Assembly (NCBI GenBank): GCA_029263395.1 | Contig: JAJCXO010000154.1 | Location: forward strand, 1-64,000 | DNA length: 64,000 nt | Direction of reading: 5' to 3' | Source: Acidobacteriota bacterium | GTDB taxonomy: Bacteria > Acidobacteriota > Thermoanaerobaculia > Multivoradales > J023 | Shown here: positions 9,847 to 18,156 of the stretch, piece by piece | How the letters are laid out: each line of letters starts with the position of its first letter | Position numbering within the stretch: position 1 is the first letter of the stretch | Notes under the pieces: generated by a model | Told to the model about the DNA's origin: nothing | The model's database searches: none | The model's input: only the letters and a program-made list of their open reading frames with translations | Program-made: the position numbers and the translations under genes

Positions 9847-11685
9847 TCAGCGGATCTCGACATCATCGATCTCGAGAGAGAACGCCCCTGGCGGATCGAC
9901 GGCGGAGAACGAGATGCCTCGTAACATGCCCGGATCAGCACCACCGAAATCGTCGAACGGCAACACGATGGTGCTCCAGTCGTCGCCAGGTGTAAACGGT
10001 CGACTTGCCGGAATTCCCTGAGTATTTCCAGAAAAGACCATCACAGAATAACGGCGACCATCACCTCGAGTTCGAAACCGGATCTCTTGGTGACTAGAGA
10101 AGTCGACCGCTGACATTGGGGTGTCGCCCGGAAAAACCATCGCGCCGGCCCAGGGAAACATCCCGCCAGCCTGGATCTCTCCTGCGATATGTAACACGCC
10201 GTTTCGCACCTCGAGCTCAACTTCGGATTTCCCACCCATCCGTTTGTCAGTAGTTGGTACCCAGCCACGTCCGAACCGACTCTGCAAGCCGTTTTCGAAG
10301 TCAGCCAAGAAGGTATCTTCCGGAGCTGCCGCGACGCTGGTGTCCAAGGGCTTGGTGGTGCTAGTCGGTTTCGGGTCGATCGGTTGTCCTGCTTTCCAAA
10401 TCTTGGCGATGCGGTGACTATGCGAGATATCCGTGGTTGGATCACCGGCTATCAGGATGAGATCTGCCAGAGCACCCGCAACGATTCGGCCACGGTCCGG
10501 CACACCAAAGGAGGTTGCCGCGCGCGAGGTGCCAGCGGTGAGCGCCGCTTCTGGGGTGAGGCCGGCCGAGGTCAGCAGGGCGAGCTCGCGGTGCAGTGAA
10601 AGGCCCATAGCAGTGGATGGATTGGGAGCATCGGAGCCAGCCAGGATCGGCACTCCAGCCTCCGATAACAGGCGGACGCTATCGAGGACAACCTGCCACT
10701 CCACCCGAGCGGACTCTGGAAACCGTTGCATCAACGTATCGCGTTGGAAGGGACTCAATCGTCCACCTAATGGGCCGTCGGCCAAGGCTAGAGAAGGCGC
10801 AGGATCAACCATACCCTCCATCACCACCAATGTCGGAATGACAAAGATGCCAGCGTCGCGGATGATCTTGACTTGTTCGGCGTTGGGGACCTGGTCGCGC
10901 CATACGTGCACCAGACCATCAGCGCCCATCTCGACCACGGCCAGTGCGTCTTCGAGCCGCGAGGCATGGACTACAGCAAGCAGTCCTTGTTGGTGGGCGG
11001 CGTTGATGACGGCGCGAACCGTGACCTGGTCGAGGGTCGCAAGCTGTCGGCCCCAGCCTGGCTCGACAACAAGTTTGATCCAGTCAGAGCCTTCGCTTTT
11101 TCGCGCTGCGACCCAGGCCTCAGCTTCTGCGGGGCCGGCGAGCGTATCGACCGGGATGCCAAACTGTGTGCCATGGCCGCCGTCGACGGTTGCCAAAACA
11201 CCGGCGGAGAAGAGATCGGCGCGGTCGGTGGCCCCACCCGCTTCGCGGTCAGCACGGGCCTTCTGTAGCTCCGCTGGGGAAGTGAATTGGTCGAGTAGGG
11301 TGGTGACGCCGAAGCGGACTGCATCCGCCCGAGCGTCCCCCCAGCTGTGGACGTGGGCGTCGAGTAGACCGGGGAGCAGGGTCTTGCCGGTGCCGTCGAT
11401 GGTTTCAACACCGGCCGGTAGCTCCAACTCCTCGGCAATGGCTTTGATGCGGCCATCGGATACCAGCACGTCGGCGCGCTGCCAGGTACGTTCGCCGTCG
11501 AACACTCGGGTGTTGACGATCGCGAAGCTGTCTGGAGTTGCATCAACCCGCTGGGTCGGAGTCGGCAGCAGTACAATAGTGATCGCGAGCAGCGGGAAGA
11601 TACCGATACCGAAGATGTTGGCGAACCGCTTGGAAGCCGGTGGGGCGAAGACCCTGTCCGGCTGTTCAGGTGCAGAGTTACGCAT
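9847..11685 (-). CDS. Exported amidohydrolase fused to a CIA30 domain
   Basis: This 612-residue protein has an N-terminal hydrophobic anchor or signal (~20-45), then an imidazolonepropionase-like amidohydrolase domain. The metal-binding HxH is in LLDAHVHSWGD, with later metal or catalytic residues in VVHASR, GLVHVW and AGSDAPNP. A C-terminal beta-rich domain (~445-612, starting FLADFENGL) resembles CIA30/NDUFAF1, a carbohydrate-binding-like fold. ATG 11685 is chosen because GGAGG sits just upstream; the longer frame would run antisense through the permease. The substrate is unknown; relatives act on Xaa-Pro or cyclic amide substrates. It lies between an ABC exporter and its two-component pair, an unusual position suggesting it modifies whatever is exported or sensed. 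Confidence 0.82.
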   Translation of the reverse strand: MRNSAPEQPDRVFAPPASKRFANIFGIGIFPLLAITIVLLPTPTQRVDATPDSFAIVNTRVFDGERTWQRADVLVSDGRIKAIAEELELPAGVETIDGTGKTLLPGLLDAHVHSWGDARADAVRFGVTTLLDQFTSPAELQKARADREAGGATDRADLFSAGVLATVDGGHGTQFGIPVDTLAGPAEAEAWVAARKSEGSDWIKLVVEPGWGRQLATLDQVTVRAVINAAHQQGLLAVVHASRLEDALAVVEMGADGLVHVWRDQVPNAEQVKIIRDAGIFVIPTLVVMEGMVDPAPSLALADGPLGGRLSPFQRDTLMQRFPESARVEWQVVLDSVRLLSEAGVPILAGSDAPNPSTAMGLSLHRELALLTSAGLTPEAALTAGTSRAATSFGVPDRGRIVAGALADLILIAGDPTTDISHSHRIAKIWKAGQPIDPKPTSTTKPLDTSVAAAPEDTFLADFENGLQSRFGRGWVPTTDKRMGGKSEVELEVRNGVLHIAGEIQAGGMFPWAGAMVFPGDTPMSAVDFSSHQEIRFRTRGDGRRYSVMVFSGNTQGIPASRPFTPGDDWSTIVLPFDDFGGADPGMLRGISFSAVDPPGAFSLEIDDVEIR

Positions 11686-11785
11686 GGAGAGACCTCCAGG
11701 TCGAAATTTATAGGGTGAGTGGTGAGCAAGAGGTTTCAACCTCACGGAGTTTGCGGTTGGACGGTTTCGATCCTCCGTGTGATCC

Positions 11786-12565
11786 TCAACGGCGGATGCC
11801 ACGCATGGCGACGATCCCAGCGACAACCGTGATTCCCGCCAAAACTCCGACGTGGAGTTGCCAAGGATGTCCGGCATCGAGGCCGATGACACCGAGGGCG
11901 AGCTGAGCGAGGTGATAGGGCGGCATGAAGAGCGCAAGTTGCTGGAGAAACTCCGGCAGCATGGTGATCGGGATCCACAATCCCGATAGGAAAGCACTCG
12001 GCAGGTACAACAGGTTGATGATCGCCGGCGCTCCTTTGGCGCTGACCCTGGTGCCGATCGCGAGCCCGAGAGCGCCAAAGGGTAGGGTACCGATCAGCAG
12101 GATGATGGCCAGGGCGAGCCATTGGCCGCGCTCGAAGCGGACATCGGCGAGGACCGCGGCGAGAACAAACAACTCGAACAGGATGAAGGCAGAGAACCAC
12201 AACGCCGTCACCAAGCGGGCACCGATCAACGCCGCTGGCGGGGCCGGGGTGACCCGCTTCAGCCTCAGCTCACCCGACTCCCTGGCAACCGCGATACCAA
12301 CGCCGAAGCCGAGGAGGCCGGTGCCGATGACACCGAAGGCACCGTAGGTCGCCACCAGATAGGTGGCGAGGCCGGAACCCTTGCCAAAAAAGACGCCAAA
12401 GAAGAGGTAGAAGAAAGCCGGAAACAACACCGTTGGCATAGCAAAGTCGAGCTGCCGCCAGTTCGCGATGAGCTCATAACGGACTTCGGCCAAGAACGCA
12501 TGCATTACATGGTTCGGGCGCCTTGATGGTGCCAGCTCGGACTGAAGCTGGAGTGAGGACCTCAT
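11786..12565 (-). CDS. ABC-2 type transporter permease
   Basis: This 259-residue integral membrane protein has six hydrophobic segments in the usual ABC-2 arrangement, with the pattern NLLYLPSAFLSGLWIP characteristic of antibiotic/lipid exporter permeases. The ATG at 12565 overlaps the ATPase stop (ATGA at 12562-12565), so coupling supports this start even though the first ~20 residues are polar; ATG 12505 is an alternative. It forms the membrane half of an exporter with the preceding gene. In similar modules the cargo is an antibiotic, lipid or peptide; nothing here identifies it. Confidence 0.85.
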   Translation of the reverse strand: MRSSLQLQSELAPSRRPNHVMHAFLAEVRYELIANWRQLDFAMPTVLFPAFFYLFFGVFFGKGSGLATYLVATYGAFGVIGTGLLGFGVGIAVARESGELRLKRVTPAPPAALIGARLVTALWFSAFILFELFVLAAVLADVRFERGQWLALAIILLIGTLPFGALGLAIGTRVSAKGAPAIINLLYLPSAFLSGLWIPITMLPEFLQQLALFMPPYHLAQLALGVIGLDAGHPWQLHVGVLAGITVVAGIVAMRGIRR

Positions 12566-13488
12566 GCTGCTTCTTCCTGGGGCGCATCGGAGTCGAGTTC
12601 ACCGCCGGTGAGAGCGAGGAAAGCCTGTTCCAGGCCAACGCCGCCAACCTCCAACTCGTGGAGCTCGGGATCCTGAGCAAAAAGTTGCCTGAGCACGCTT
12701 TCAGCGTTGGCGGTGAGGATTTCTGTGCTGGCACCACGGCGCTCGACCCGACGGACGCCGTCGAGCGTGCGAATGGTTTTGATCGACAGGCGAGTCACGC
12801 AGCAGATGCGCCGTCCCGAGACCTCGGCTTCGAGCTCGGCAGGAGTGCCTTCGGCGATCACTCGGCCATGATCGATGACCACGATGCGATCTGCCAACGC
12901 AGCAGCTTCCTCCAGGTGATGGGTGGTGAGCAGCACCGTACGGCCAGATTCGCTGAGGTCGCGGACACGAGCCCACAGCCGCCGACGGGATTCGACGTCG
13001 AGGCCAGTGGTGGGTTCGTCGAGGAAAAGCAGCTCCGGATTGCCGGCCAGCGCCAGGGCGAAGTGAAGCCGTTGCAGCTGGCCACCGGAGAGGGCCTTCG
13101 CCCGCCGATCCATGAGTTCGGCCAGGTCCGCTGCCGCCACCAGCTGCGCGACGCCGGCCGGGTTGGGGTAATACGAGCGAAAGAGGTCGATCTGTTCGGC
13201 GATGGTGAGATTTGGACCGATGCCAGAGATCTGCAACATGGCACCGATGCGGCGCCGGACGGAGAGGCTGCGAGGATCCTTGTTGAAGACGGTGACGTTG
13301 CCGCTGCCGGGCCGGAGTAGGCCGAGCAGCAGCGAGACCATAGTGGTCTTGCCAGCACCGTTGGGGCCGAGCAGGGCGAGGACTTCACCGCGTCGGAGCT
13401 CAAAATTGATACCGGCTAGCGCCGTCACCTTGCCGTAACTATGGTGTACGTCAGCGATGTGAGCGATACGGTTGGATGAGGTTTGCAT
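12562..13488 (-). CDS. ABC transporter ATPase, drug/antibiotic exporter type
   Basis: The 308-residue ATPase shows Walker A GPNGAGKTT, signature LSGGQLQRL, Walker B LLFLDEPTTGLD and the switch His in LLTTHHLEEA. The C-terminal ~80 residues form the regulatory extension common in DrrA/CcmA-like ATPases. It is the first gene of a leftward unit: ATPase, permease, amidohydrolase-CIA30, DesK-type kinase, NarL-type regulator. Spacings are a 4-bp overlap, 100 bp, 81 bp and a 4-bp overlap. The start at 13488 is preceded by an AAGGAG-like site on the minus strand. Confidence 0.92.
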   Translation of the reverse strand: MQTSSNRIAHIADVHHSYGKVTALAGINFELRRGEVLALLGPNGAGKTTMVSLLLGLLRPGSGNVTVFNKDPRSLSVRRRIGAMLQISGIGPNLTIAEQIDLFRSYYPNPAGVAQLVAAADLAELMDRRAKALSGGQLQRLHFALALAGNPELLFLDEPTTGLDVESRRRLWARVRDLSESGRTVLLTTHHLEEAAALADRIVVIDHGRVIAEGTPAELEAEVSGRRICCVTRLSIKTIRTLDGVRRVERRGASTEILTANAESVLRQLFAQDPELHELEVGGVGLEQAFLALTGGELDSDAPQEEAA

Positions 13489-13611
13489 GGCAATCTCCTT
13501 TCGTGGTCAAAGAGTGCCATGCAGCCAAAGGCGTCGGTAGTGTGCTTCGTCAGCACCTCGGCCTGACGTTTGTCACTTCTTTACTAGCCCGACTGATCCA
13601 TCCCGCCAGCT

Positions 13612-14250
13612 CTACCCGGCAATCGTGTCGAGCATCGCACGTGCGGTGGTCAGTTCGTCAGGGTGAATGGCATGCCCCATTCCGGGGAACCGGCGGAGGG
13701 TGACCTCGGCGCTCATCCTTTTCAAGACGGTGGCGGTCTCTTCGACCCGGGCCCAGGGGACGTGAGGGTCGGGATCGGATGAGCCGAGAAAAACTGGCGT
13801 GCCGTCCAGGGAGCCGGGATAGTCCCGCACGGTACCTGGTGGCCCAATCAGGCCACCGGTGAAACCGACCACGCCGCCGAAGCGGCGCGGGTGACGTGCC
13901 GCGAATTCGAGGGTTAGACAGGCACCCTGAGAGAAACCGAGCAACAGCTGACGGTGGCTTGGAAGCCCGGCTTGTTCCGCCTGCTCGAGGACGGCAGCCA
14001 GGGCCGTCAGCCCGGACGATAAACTGGGCTCATTGTGCTCGATCGGTGCTAGAAAACTATACGGATACCAGGTGCAGCCGGCGGCTTGCGGAGCCAGGTA
14101 GGCGACATCCTCACGGCCGATCTCGTCAGCCAAAACGAGAATGTCTTCGGCGCTGGCGCCGCGCCCGTGGGCCAGCAGAACGACGGCGCGCGCGTCGCTG
14201 AGAGGCGCACCCGTATGCCGTACCGGCTGGCCATGATGTGGCCCGCTCAC
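13612..14250 (-). CDS. Phospholipase/carboxylesterase-type alpha/beta hydrolase (MhqD-like)
   Basis: This 212-residue alpha/beta hydrolase carries the nucleophile elbow GFSQGACL (Ser), an acidic residue in the SSDPDPHVP loop and the catalytic His in GMGHAIHPDEL. GTG 14250 is chosen because it overlaps the stop of the dioxygenase (GTGA at 14247-14250); the longer frame would overlap that gene by 85 bp. The pairing of this esterase with a ring-cleaving dioxygenase matches the Bacillus mhqE-mhqD pair, which responds to quinones and catechols. It is the last gene of the sigma-54-controlled unit described below. The substrate is probably an ester or lactone formed after ring opening (inference). 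Confidence 0.8.
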   Translation of the reverse strand: MSGPHHGQPVRHTGAPLSDARAVVLLAHGRGASAEDILVLADEIGREDVAYLAPQAAGCTWYPYSFLAPIEHNEPSLSSGLTALAAVLEQAEQAGLPSHRQLLLGFSQGACLTLEFAARHPRRFGGVVGFTGGLIGPPGTVRDYPGSLDGTPVFLGSSDPDPHVPWARVEETATVLKRMSAEVTLRRFPGMGHAIHPDELTTARAMLDTIAG

Positions 14251-15209
14251 GAGGTGCCTTGGTGATCGAGCGCCGGCATCTCGATCGTCGGCAGGACACG
14301 TTCGATCTGGTCGCGCTGAGGTTCCAACCAAGGGGGCAGCTGGAGTCTCGAGCCGAGGCTATCCGGCCGCTCGTCGCGGGTAAAACCCGGCGGGTCGGTG
14401 GCAAACTCGAACAACACTCCTGCAGGCTCACGAAAGTAGATCGACTGGAAATATCGACGATCTTGGACCGGGGTCGGTTGCAGATCCAGACTGGCGAGAG
14501 TCTCGCGCCAGGCGGCCTGCGACAGCTCGTCCGGAACCCGCCAGGCGACATGGTGGACGGTACCAGCGGCAATCCGCCCGTGGCCTGTCTCGGGAGTGTG
14601 CAGTAAGTCGACGCAACGGCCGAGGGCTCCCGCCGTGGTCTCGAATCGTGAGCGTTGACCAAGCTCGCCGGCTCGCCGTAAGCCCATGGTTCGAGTCAGC
14701 AGCTCAGCGGTCGGCTCCACCTCACGCACCGCCAGCGTTACGCTGTGGAAGCCGCGGATGGCATGCTGAGTTGGTACCGATCCTCTACTCCAGGGTTTAC
14801 CGAGATTTTCGGCGTGGGCTACCAACTCTAGCTTCAGGCCGTCCGGGTCGTAGAACGTGAGCACCTCTTCGTCGAATCGCGCGGTCGGTTGCTCGACTAT
14901 GACGCCAAGTCGTTCGAGGCGATCAGACCAGAAGCCCAGCGATCCCTCAGGCACCGAGAACGACGTCACGGTCGCCTGGCCGGAGCCGCGACTACCGCGC
15001 CGTGCCATCGGCCATGGGAAGAAGGTCAAGATGGTTCCGGGCTGTCCGAGTTCGTCGCCGAAGTAAAAGTGATAGGTCGAGGGGTCGTCGAAGTTGACGG
15101 TCTTTTTGACCAGCCGAAGGCCCAGGACGCCAGCGTAGAAGTCGGCGTTTTGTTGTGGGTCAGTGGCAATCGCCGTGACGTGATGGATACCAGCTATCGG
15201 CTGTGTCAT
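14247..15209 (-). CDS. Glyoxalase-fold ring-cleaving dioxygenase (MhqE/MhqO-like)
   Basis: The 320-residue product contains two vicinal-oxygen-chelate halves. The first starts IAGIHHVTAIATDP, with metal His in HHVT; the second starts AIRGFHSVTLAVREVEPT. A Glu in the REPAGVLFEFATD strand completes the usual 2-His-1-Glu site. It closely follows the pattern of the MhqE/MhqO hydroquinone dioxygenases. ATG 15209 overlaps the stop of the amidohydrolase (ATGA at 15206-15209) and has AGGAG upstream, so the longer frame is rejected. With the downstream esterase it forms a coupled pair probably used for quinone or catechol breakdown or detoxification. Confidence 0.85.
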   Translation of the reverse strand: MTQPIAGIHHVTAIATDPQQNADFYAGVLGLRLVKKTVNFDDPSTYHFYFGDELGQPGTILTFFPWPMARRGSRGSGQATVTSFSVPEGSLGFWSDRLERLGVIVEQPTARFDEEVLTFYDPDGLKLELVAHAENLGKPWSRGSVPTQHAIRGFHSVTLAVREVEPTAELLTRTMGLRRAGELGQRSRFETTAGALGRCVDLLHTPETGHGRIAAGTVHHVAWRVPDELSQAAWRETLASLDLQPTPVQDRRYFQSIYFREPAGVLFEFATDPPGFTRDERPDSLGSRLQLPPWLEPQRDQIERVLPTIEMPALDHQGTS

Positions 15210-17062
15210 GGTTTTTTCTCCTGGGTGTAATATCCGCCAAAGCGAATAATCGGTGACCAGTCGGGATCGACGGCCAGATCCCACGGTGCCAGGGATGCGA
15301 AGACGCCGGCACCATAAACCGTGTCACCGCCGACGATCGTCAGCACCGATTCGATGCCGCGGATCGCGTTCTCGGGTACCGAGAAATAGTCGGCACTGAG
15401 CACTGCAAGGTCGGCGTAACGACCAGGAGCCAAGGTGCCCTTGAGTTTCTCCTCGCCCGAGAACCAGGCGCTGCCGGCGGTATAGAGGCGCAGGGCCTCG
15501 CGTCGTGAGAGGCGGTTCTCCGGTGCGGCCAACTGTGTACCACCGACGGTTTTGCCAGTGACCAGCCAGTGTAGCGCCGGCCACGGATTGTAGCTGCCGA
15601 CCCGGGTGCCGTCGGTGCCGACGCCGAGCGGGATACCAGCGTTGAGGATGCGCCGGATCGGCGGTGCTTGCGCCGCCACCTTCTCACCGTAACGTTCGAG
15701 GAAGGCCTCCCCAGCGTAGGCTAGCCGCGACTGGATCGCGATACCGCCGCCCAGCGCCCCAAGCCGTGTAAGGTTGTGGTCTGAGATCGTCTCAGCGTGA
15801 TCGATGGCCCACCGGATGCCGTGAAAGCCTGGGCGACCCGCTGACTGTTCATCGCGGTCAACCTCCTCGAAGACGTCGAGAATCCGGCTGATGGACTCGT
15901 CATAGGTGGCGTGGATCCGGAGCGGCCATCCTTTTTCGACCAACTGACGCGAGACTGTGTAGAGGTCGTTACGGTAGTTTCGCTCACCGAGATCGGGCCG
16001 TGGCGCCAAGAAGTTCTCAAAGTCTCCAGCCGACCACACTAGGAACTCTCCGCCACCCTCGAGGGTGAAGCCGTCCGCCAGTCGCAGAGCACTATCCGTG
16101 CCGACGTTGTAGTCTTTGGTCCAAGTAGCAAAGTCTTCGACCTCGTGTCCTGGGCGCTGCGGAAAGAGGTAGTAGGAGATGCGAATTGGCATGGCCCCAT
16201 CCTCGGCCAGCCGTTGGGTGCCGACGTAGTCGCGCGGAAAGAGGTGCCCGCCGCCACCAGCGTCGATGGCACTGGTGAGCCCGAACCGGTTGAGCTCACG
16301 ATAGAACTGGCGGGTCGAGTTGATCTGTTGTGTTTCGGTGAGCGACGGCAATGCACCGATCGTTTGGTAAAGGATGGTCGGGTTGGGTTCGGCCAACAGG
16401 CGCCCAGTCGGATGTCCGTCGCGACCGATCTCGTAACGTGTTCCCGCCGGAGACTCGGTGTCGGCGGTGATGCCGAGAGCGTCCAGTCCGGCGTGGTTGA
16501 GCAAACCCTGGCTGTAGAGGAAAAGCACGAATACCGGAGTATTGGGCGCTGCTGCGTCGAGTTCAGCGACCGTCGGCATGCGGCGTTCGGCGAATTGATA
16601 GGGGCTCCAGCCGCCGATCACCCGAACCCACTGCCCCGGTGGGGTACGCTCGGCCTGCACCTGCAGCCTGTCGAGTGCCTCGGCCAGTGTCGGCACGCCA
16701 TCCCACCGCAACTCGGCATTGTAGAAGCGACCACCGCGCACCAGGTGGAGGTGGGAATCGTTCAGCCCCGGGATCACGGTGCGACCTTCGAGCTCGATGA
16801 CCTGTGTCGACGACTGTTGGTATTGGCGGATTTCGTCATCGCTGCCGACCGCCTGCACCAGGCCGTCGCGGATCGCGATCGCGGACACGCCGCCGATGGT
16901 CTCGTCGAGAGTCGCCACCTGGCCGCCGACCAGAATCAAGTCGGCTGGCTCGTGATCCTTGGCGGTTGGGGAATCTGCCTGCGAACAAGCCGACGTCAGC
17001 AGCAGCGCGAGTGCCAGGCCCAATGCGCGCTGCCGGCTTGGGTGGTTACATCTGATCTTCAT
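15206..17062 (-). CDS. YtcJ-like amidohydrolase, probable lipoprotein
   Basis: This 618-residue protein starts with a lipoprotein signal (LALALLLTSAC, lipobox Cys at about residue 26) followed by an Amidohydro_3 domain. Metal ligands are visible in GLNDSHLHLVRGG, WAIDHAETI and GVGTDGTR. GGGAGG precedes ATG 17062. It is likely anchored in the envelope, facing the periplasm, and hydrolyses an amide or similar bond of unknown substrate. It is coupled to the dioxygenase by a 4-bp overlap. It follows the isochorismatase by 116 bp, a gap holding a strong hairpin, so differential expression within the operon is plausible. Confidence 0.85.
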   Translation of the reverse strand: MKIRCNHPSRQRALGLALALLLTSACSQADSPTAKDHEPADLILVGGQVATLDETIGGVSAIAIRDGLVQAVGSDDEIRQYQQSSTQVIELEGRTVIPGLNDSHLHLVRGGRFYNAELRWDGVPTLAEALDRLQVQAERTPPGQWVRVIGGWSPYQFAERRMPTVAELDAAAPNTPVFVLFLYSQGLLNHAGLDALGITADTESPAGTRYEIGRDGHPTGRLLAEPNPTILYQTIGALPSLTETQQINSTRQFYRELNRFGLTSAIDAGGGGHLFPRDYVGTQRLAEDGAMPIRISYYLFPQRPGHEVEDFATWTKDYNVGTDSALRLADGFTLEGGGEFLVWSAGDFENFLAPRPDLGERNYRNDLYTVSRQLVEKGWPLRIHATYDESISRILDVFEEVDRDEQSAGRPGFHGIRWAIDHAETISDHNLTRLGALGGGIAIQSRLAYAGEAFLERYGEKVAAQAPPIRRILNAGIPLGVGTDGTRVGSYNPWPALHWLVTGKTVGGTQLAAPENRLSRREALRLYTAGSAWFSGEEKLKGTLAPGRYADLAVLSADYFSVPENAIRGIESVLTIVGGDTVYGAGVFASLAPWDLAVDPDWSPIIRFGGYYTQEKKP

Positions 17063-17100
17063 GGGTTGCCTCCCCGGTCACGGGGACCGGAAAATGAAGG

Positions 17101-17123
17101 GGCCGGGGTATCATCCCCCGGCC
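17101..17123 (-). promoter_or_regulatory. Intercistronic hairpin in the sigma-54 operon
   Basis: GGCCGGGG (17101-17108) and CCCCGGCC (17116-17123) form a perfect 8-bp stem with a 7-nt loop between the isochorismatase and amidohydrolase genes. A second small stem, CCGGT/ACCGG at 74-78 and 86-90 of the 17,000 block, is adjacent. There is no T-run, so an RNA-stability or attenuation element is more likely than a full terminator. Confidence 0.5.
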
Positions 17124-17178
17124 TCGAGGTTTTGTTGGCTGCGGCGATTGCGACGGATCTCGAGGTAAGCGTCGCCGA

Positions 17179-17925
17179 TCAGTGTGAGCTTGCGCCCTCA
17201 GCGGCCCACTTCTGCATTGTCTTGATGTAGTCGATACCGAGGCCGTAGCCGCCACCGTGTTCGATCGCCAGGGCGGTGACTTCGGCATACTTACCGGCGC
17301 GTGCCCAGTCGCGATGCAGCTCGAGCAGGTATTGCATCCAGGTCATCGGAATGGCTCCAGCTTGGATCATCCGTTGCATGGCACGTTCGTGTGCTTCCGG
17401 GCTGACCCCCGCCGAAGCGTCGGCGATCACATAGACCTGGTAGCCGTCTTCGATCGCCGATAGCGCCGGACCGGTAATGCAGATCTCGGTCCATAACCCA
17501 GCCAGCACAAGCTTCTTGTGGCCGAAAGCCTCGACCTGTTTGACCACCCTTGTGTCTTCCCAAGAGTTCATCGTCGTGCGGTCGATGTACTTGGATTCGT
17601 CTGGAAAGGTGGCGCGCAAGCCGGGGAAGAGAGGGCCACTGAACGACTTCTCAGCCACTGTGGTCACAATGGTGTCGACCTCGAACAACTTGGCAGCTTT
17701 GGCTAGTCCGACGGTGTTGTTGCGCAGGTTCTCGATCGGTTGCGAACCGACCGCAAACGCCATCTGGCTTTCATGGTCGATCAGGATCAAGGTGTGATCG
17801 TCAGGGTTGAGCAGCTGAGCCGCGGCTAGCGACGGATCGTTGTGCGGATTCTGTGCTGCAGCGGCCAAGGGCAAGACGAGGAGCGCAAGGGCAGCGATCG
17901 CGATACCGAACTTGGTCTTCTTCAT
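17179..17925 (-). CDS. Exported isochorismatase-family hydrolase (YcaC-like)
   Basis: This 248-residue protein has a clear signal peptide (KKTKFGIAIAALALLVLP, cleavage near AAA-QN) and an isochorismatase fold with the catalytic triad Asp50 (LILIDHESQ), Lys93 (VAEKSF) and Cys149 (WTEICITG). The layout TTMNSWED and ADASAGVSPEAHERA matches the YcaC branch. An exported member is unusual, since most family members are cytosolic. It is the first gene of the four-gene unit driven by a near-consensus sigma-54 promoter at 17989-18005. The natural substrate of YcaC-like enzymes is unknown; nicotinamidase or amidase-type hydrolysis is the usual guess. Confidence 0.85.
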   Translation of the reverse strand: MKKTKFGIAIAALALLVLPLAAAAQNPHNDPSLAAAQLLNPDDHTLILIDHESQMAFAVGSQPIENLRNNTVGLAKAAKLFEVDTIVTTVAEKSFSGPLFPGLRATFPDESKYIDRTTMNSWEDTRVVKQVEAFGHKKLVLAGLWTEICITGPALSAIEDGYQVYVIADASAGVSPEAHERAMQRMIQAGAIPMTWMQYLLELHRDWARAGKYAEVTALAIEHGGGYGLGIDYIKTMQKWAAEGASSH

Positions 17926-17988
17926 GATCTTTCTCCTAGGAGAGCTTTGTAAGTGTGCCTGTTGGTTGCGTCAGACAACATCCCTCTT

Positions 17989-18005
17989 AGCAGGCGACGT
18001 GCCAG
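17989..18005 (-). promoter_or_regulatory. Sigma-54 (RpoN) promoter of the isochorismatase operon
   Basis: On the minus strand the site reads CTGGCACG, N4, CTGCT. It matches the consensus YTGGCACG-N4-TTGCW at every position but one, with GG (18003-18002) and GC (17991-17990) separated by the required 10 bp. It would start transcription near 17978, leaving a ~52-nt leader before ATG 17925. The divergent gene encodes a sigma-54 activator, which strongly supports the call. Confidence 0.82.
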
Positions 18006-18078
18006 CTTGACGGCCAGTCCTCAAACACTGAGAACATGAGGCTTGTGCCGACAGCTGGCGTCTGGAAGTCACTGTCGG

Positions 18079-18142
18079 TTGTTTCACTCGTTGCAACGTG
18101 AAACGATGAAACGTTTCAACAAGCGTTTCGATAGACGTTTCA
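18079..18142. promoter_or_regulatory. Enhancer-like cluster of TGTTTCA/TGAAACG half-sites (probable UAS)
   Basis: Six half-sites lie within 64 bp: TTGTTTCA at 18079, TGAAACG at 18099, the perfect palindrome TGAAACGTTTCA at 18107-18118, CGTTTCG at 18124 and CGTTTCA at 18136. The last three CGTTTC cores are spaced exactly 12 bp apart (18112, 18124, 18136). The cluster sits about 75-155 bp upstream of the sigma-54 promoter, the normal distance for enhancer-binding proteins, and directly upstream of the activator gene, so it probably also mediates autoregulation. Confidence 0.72.
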
Positions 18143-18156
18143 GCAAGGAGGCCCGA

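Noticed and set aside
11686-12078. N-terminal extension of the amidohydrolase-CIA30 protein
   Set aside because: It is antisense to the permease, low in protein character, and a GGAGG site marks the internal ATG at 11685.
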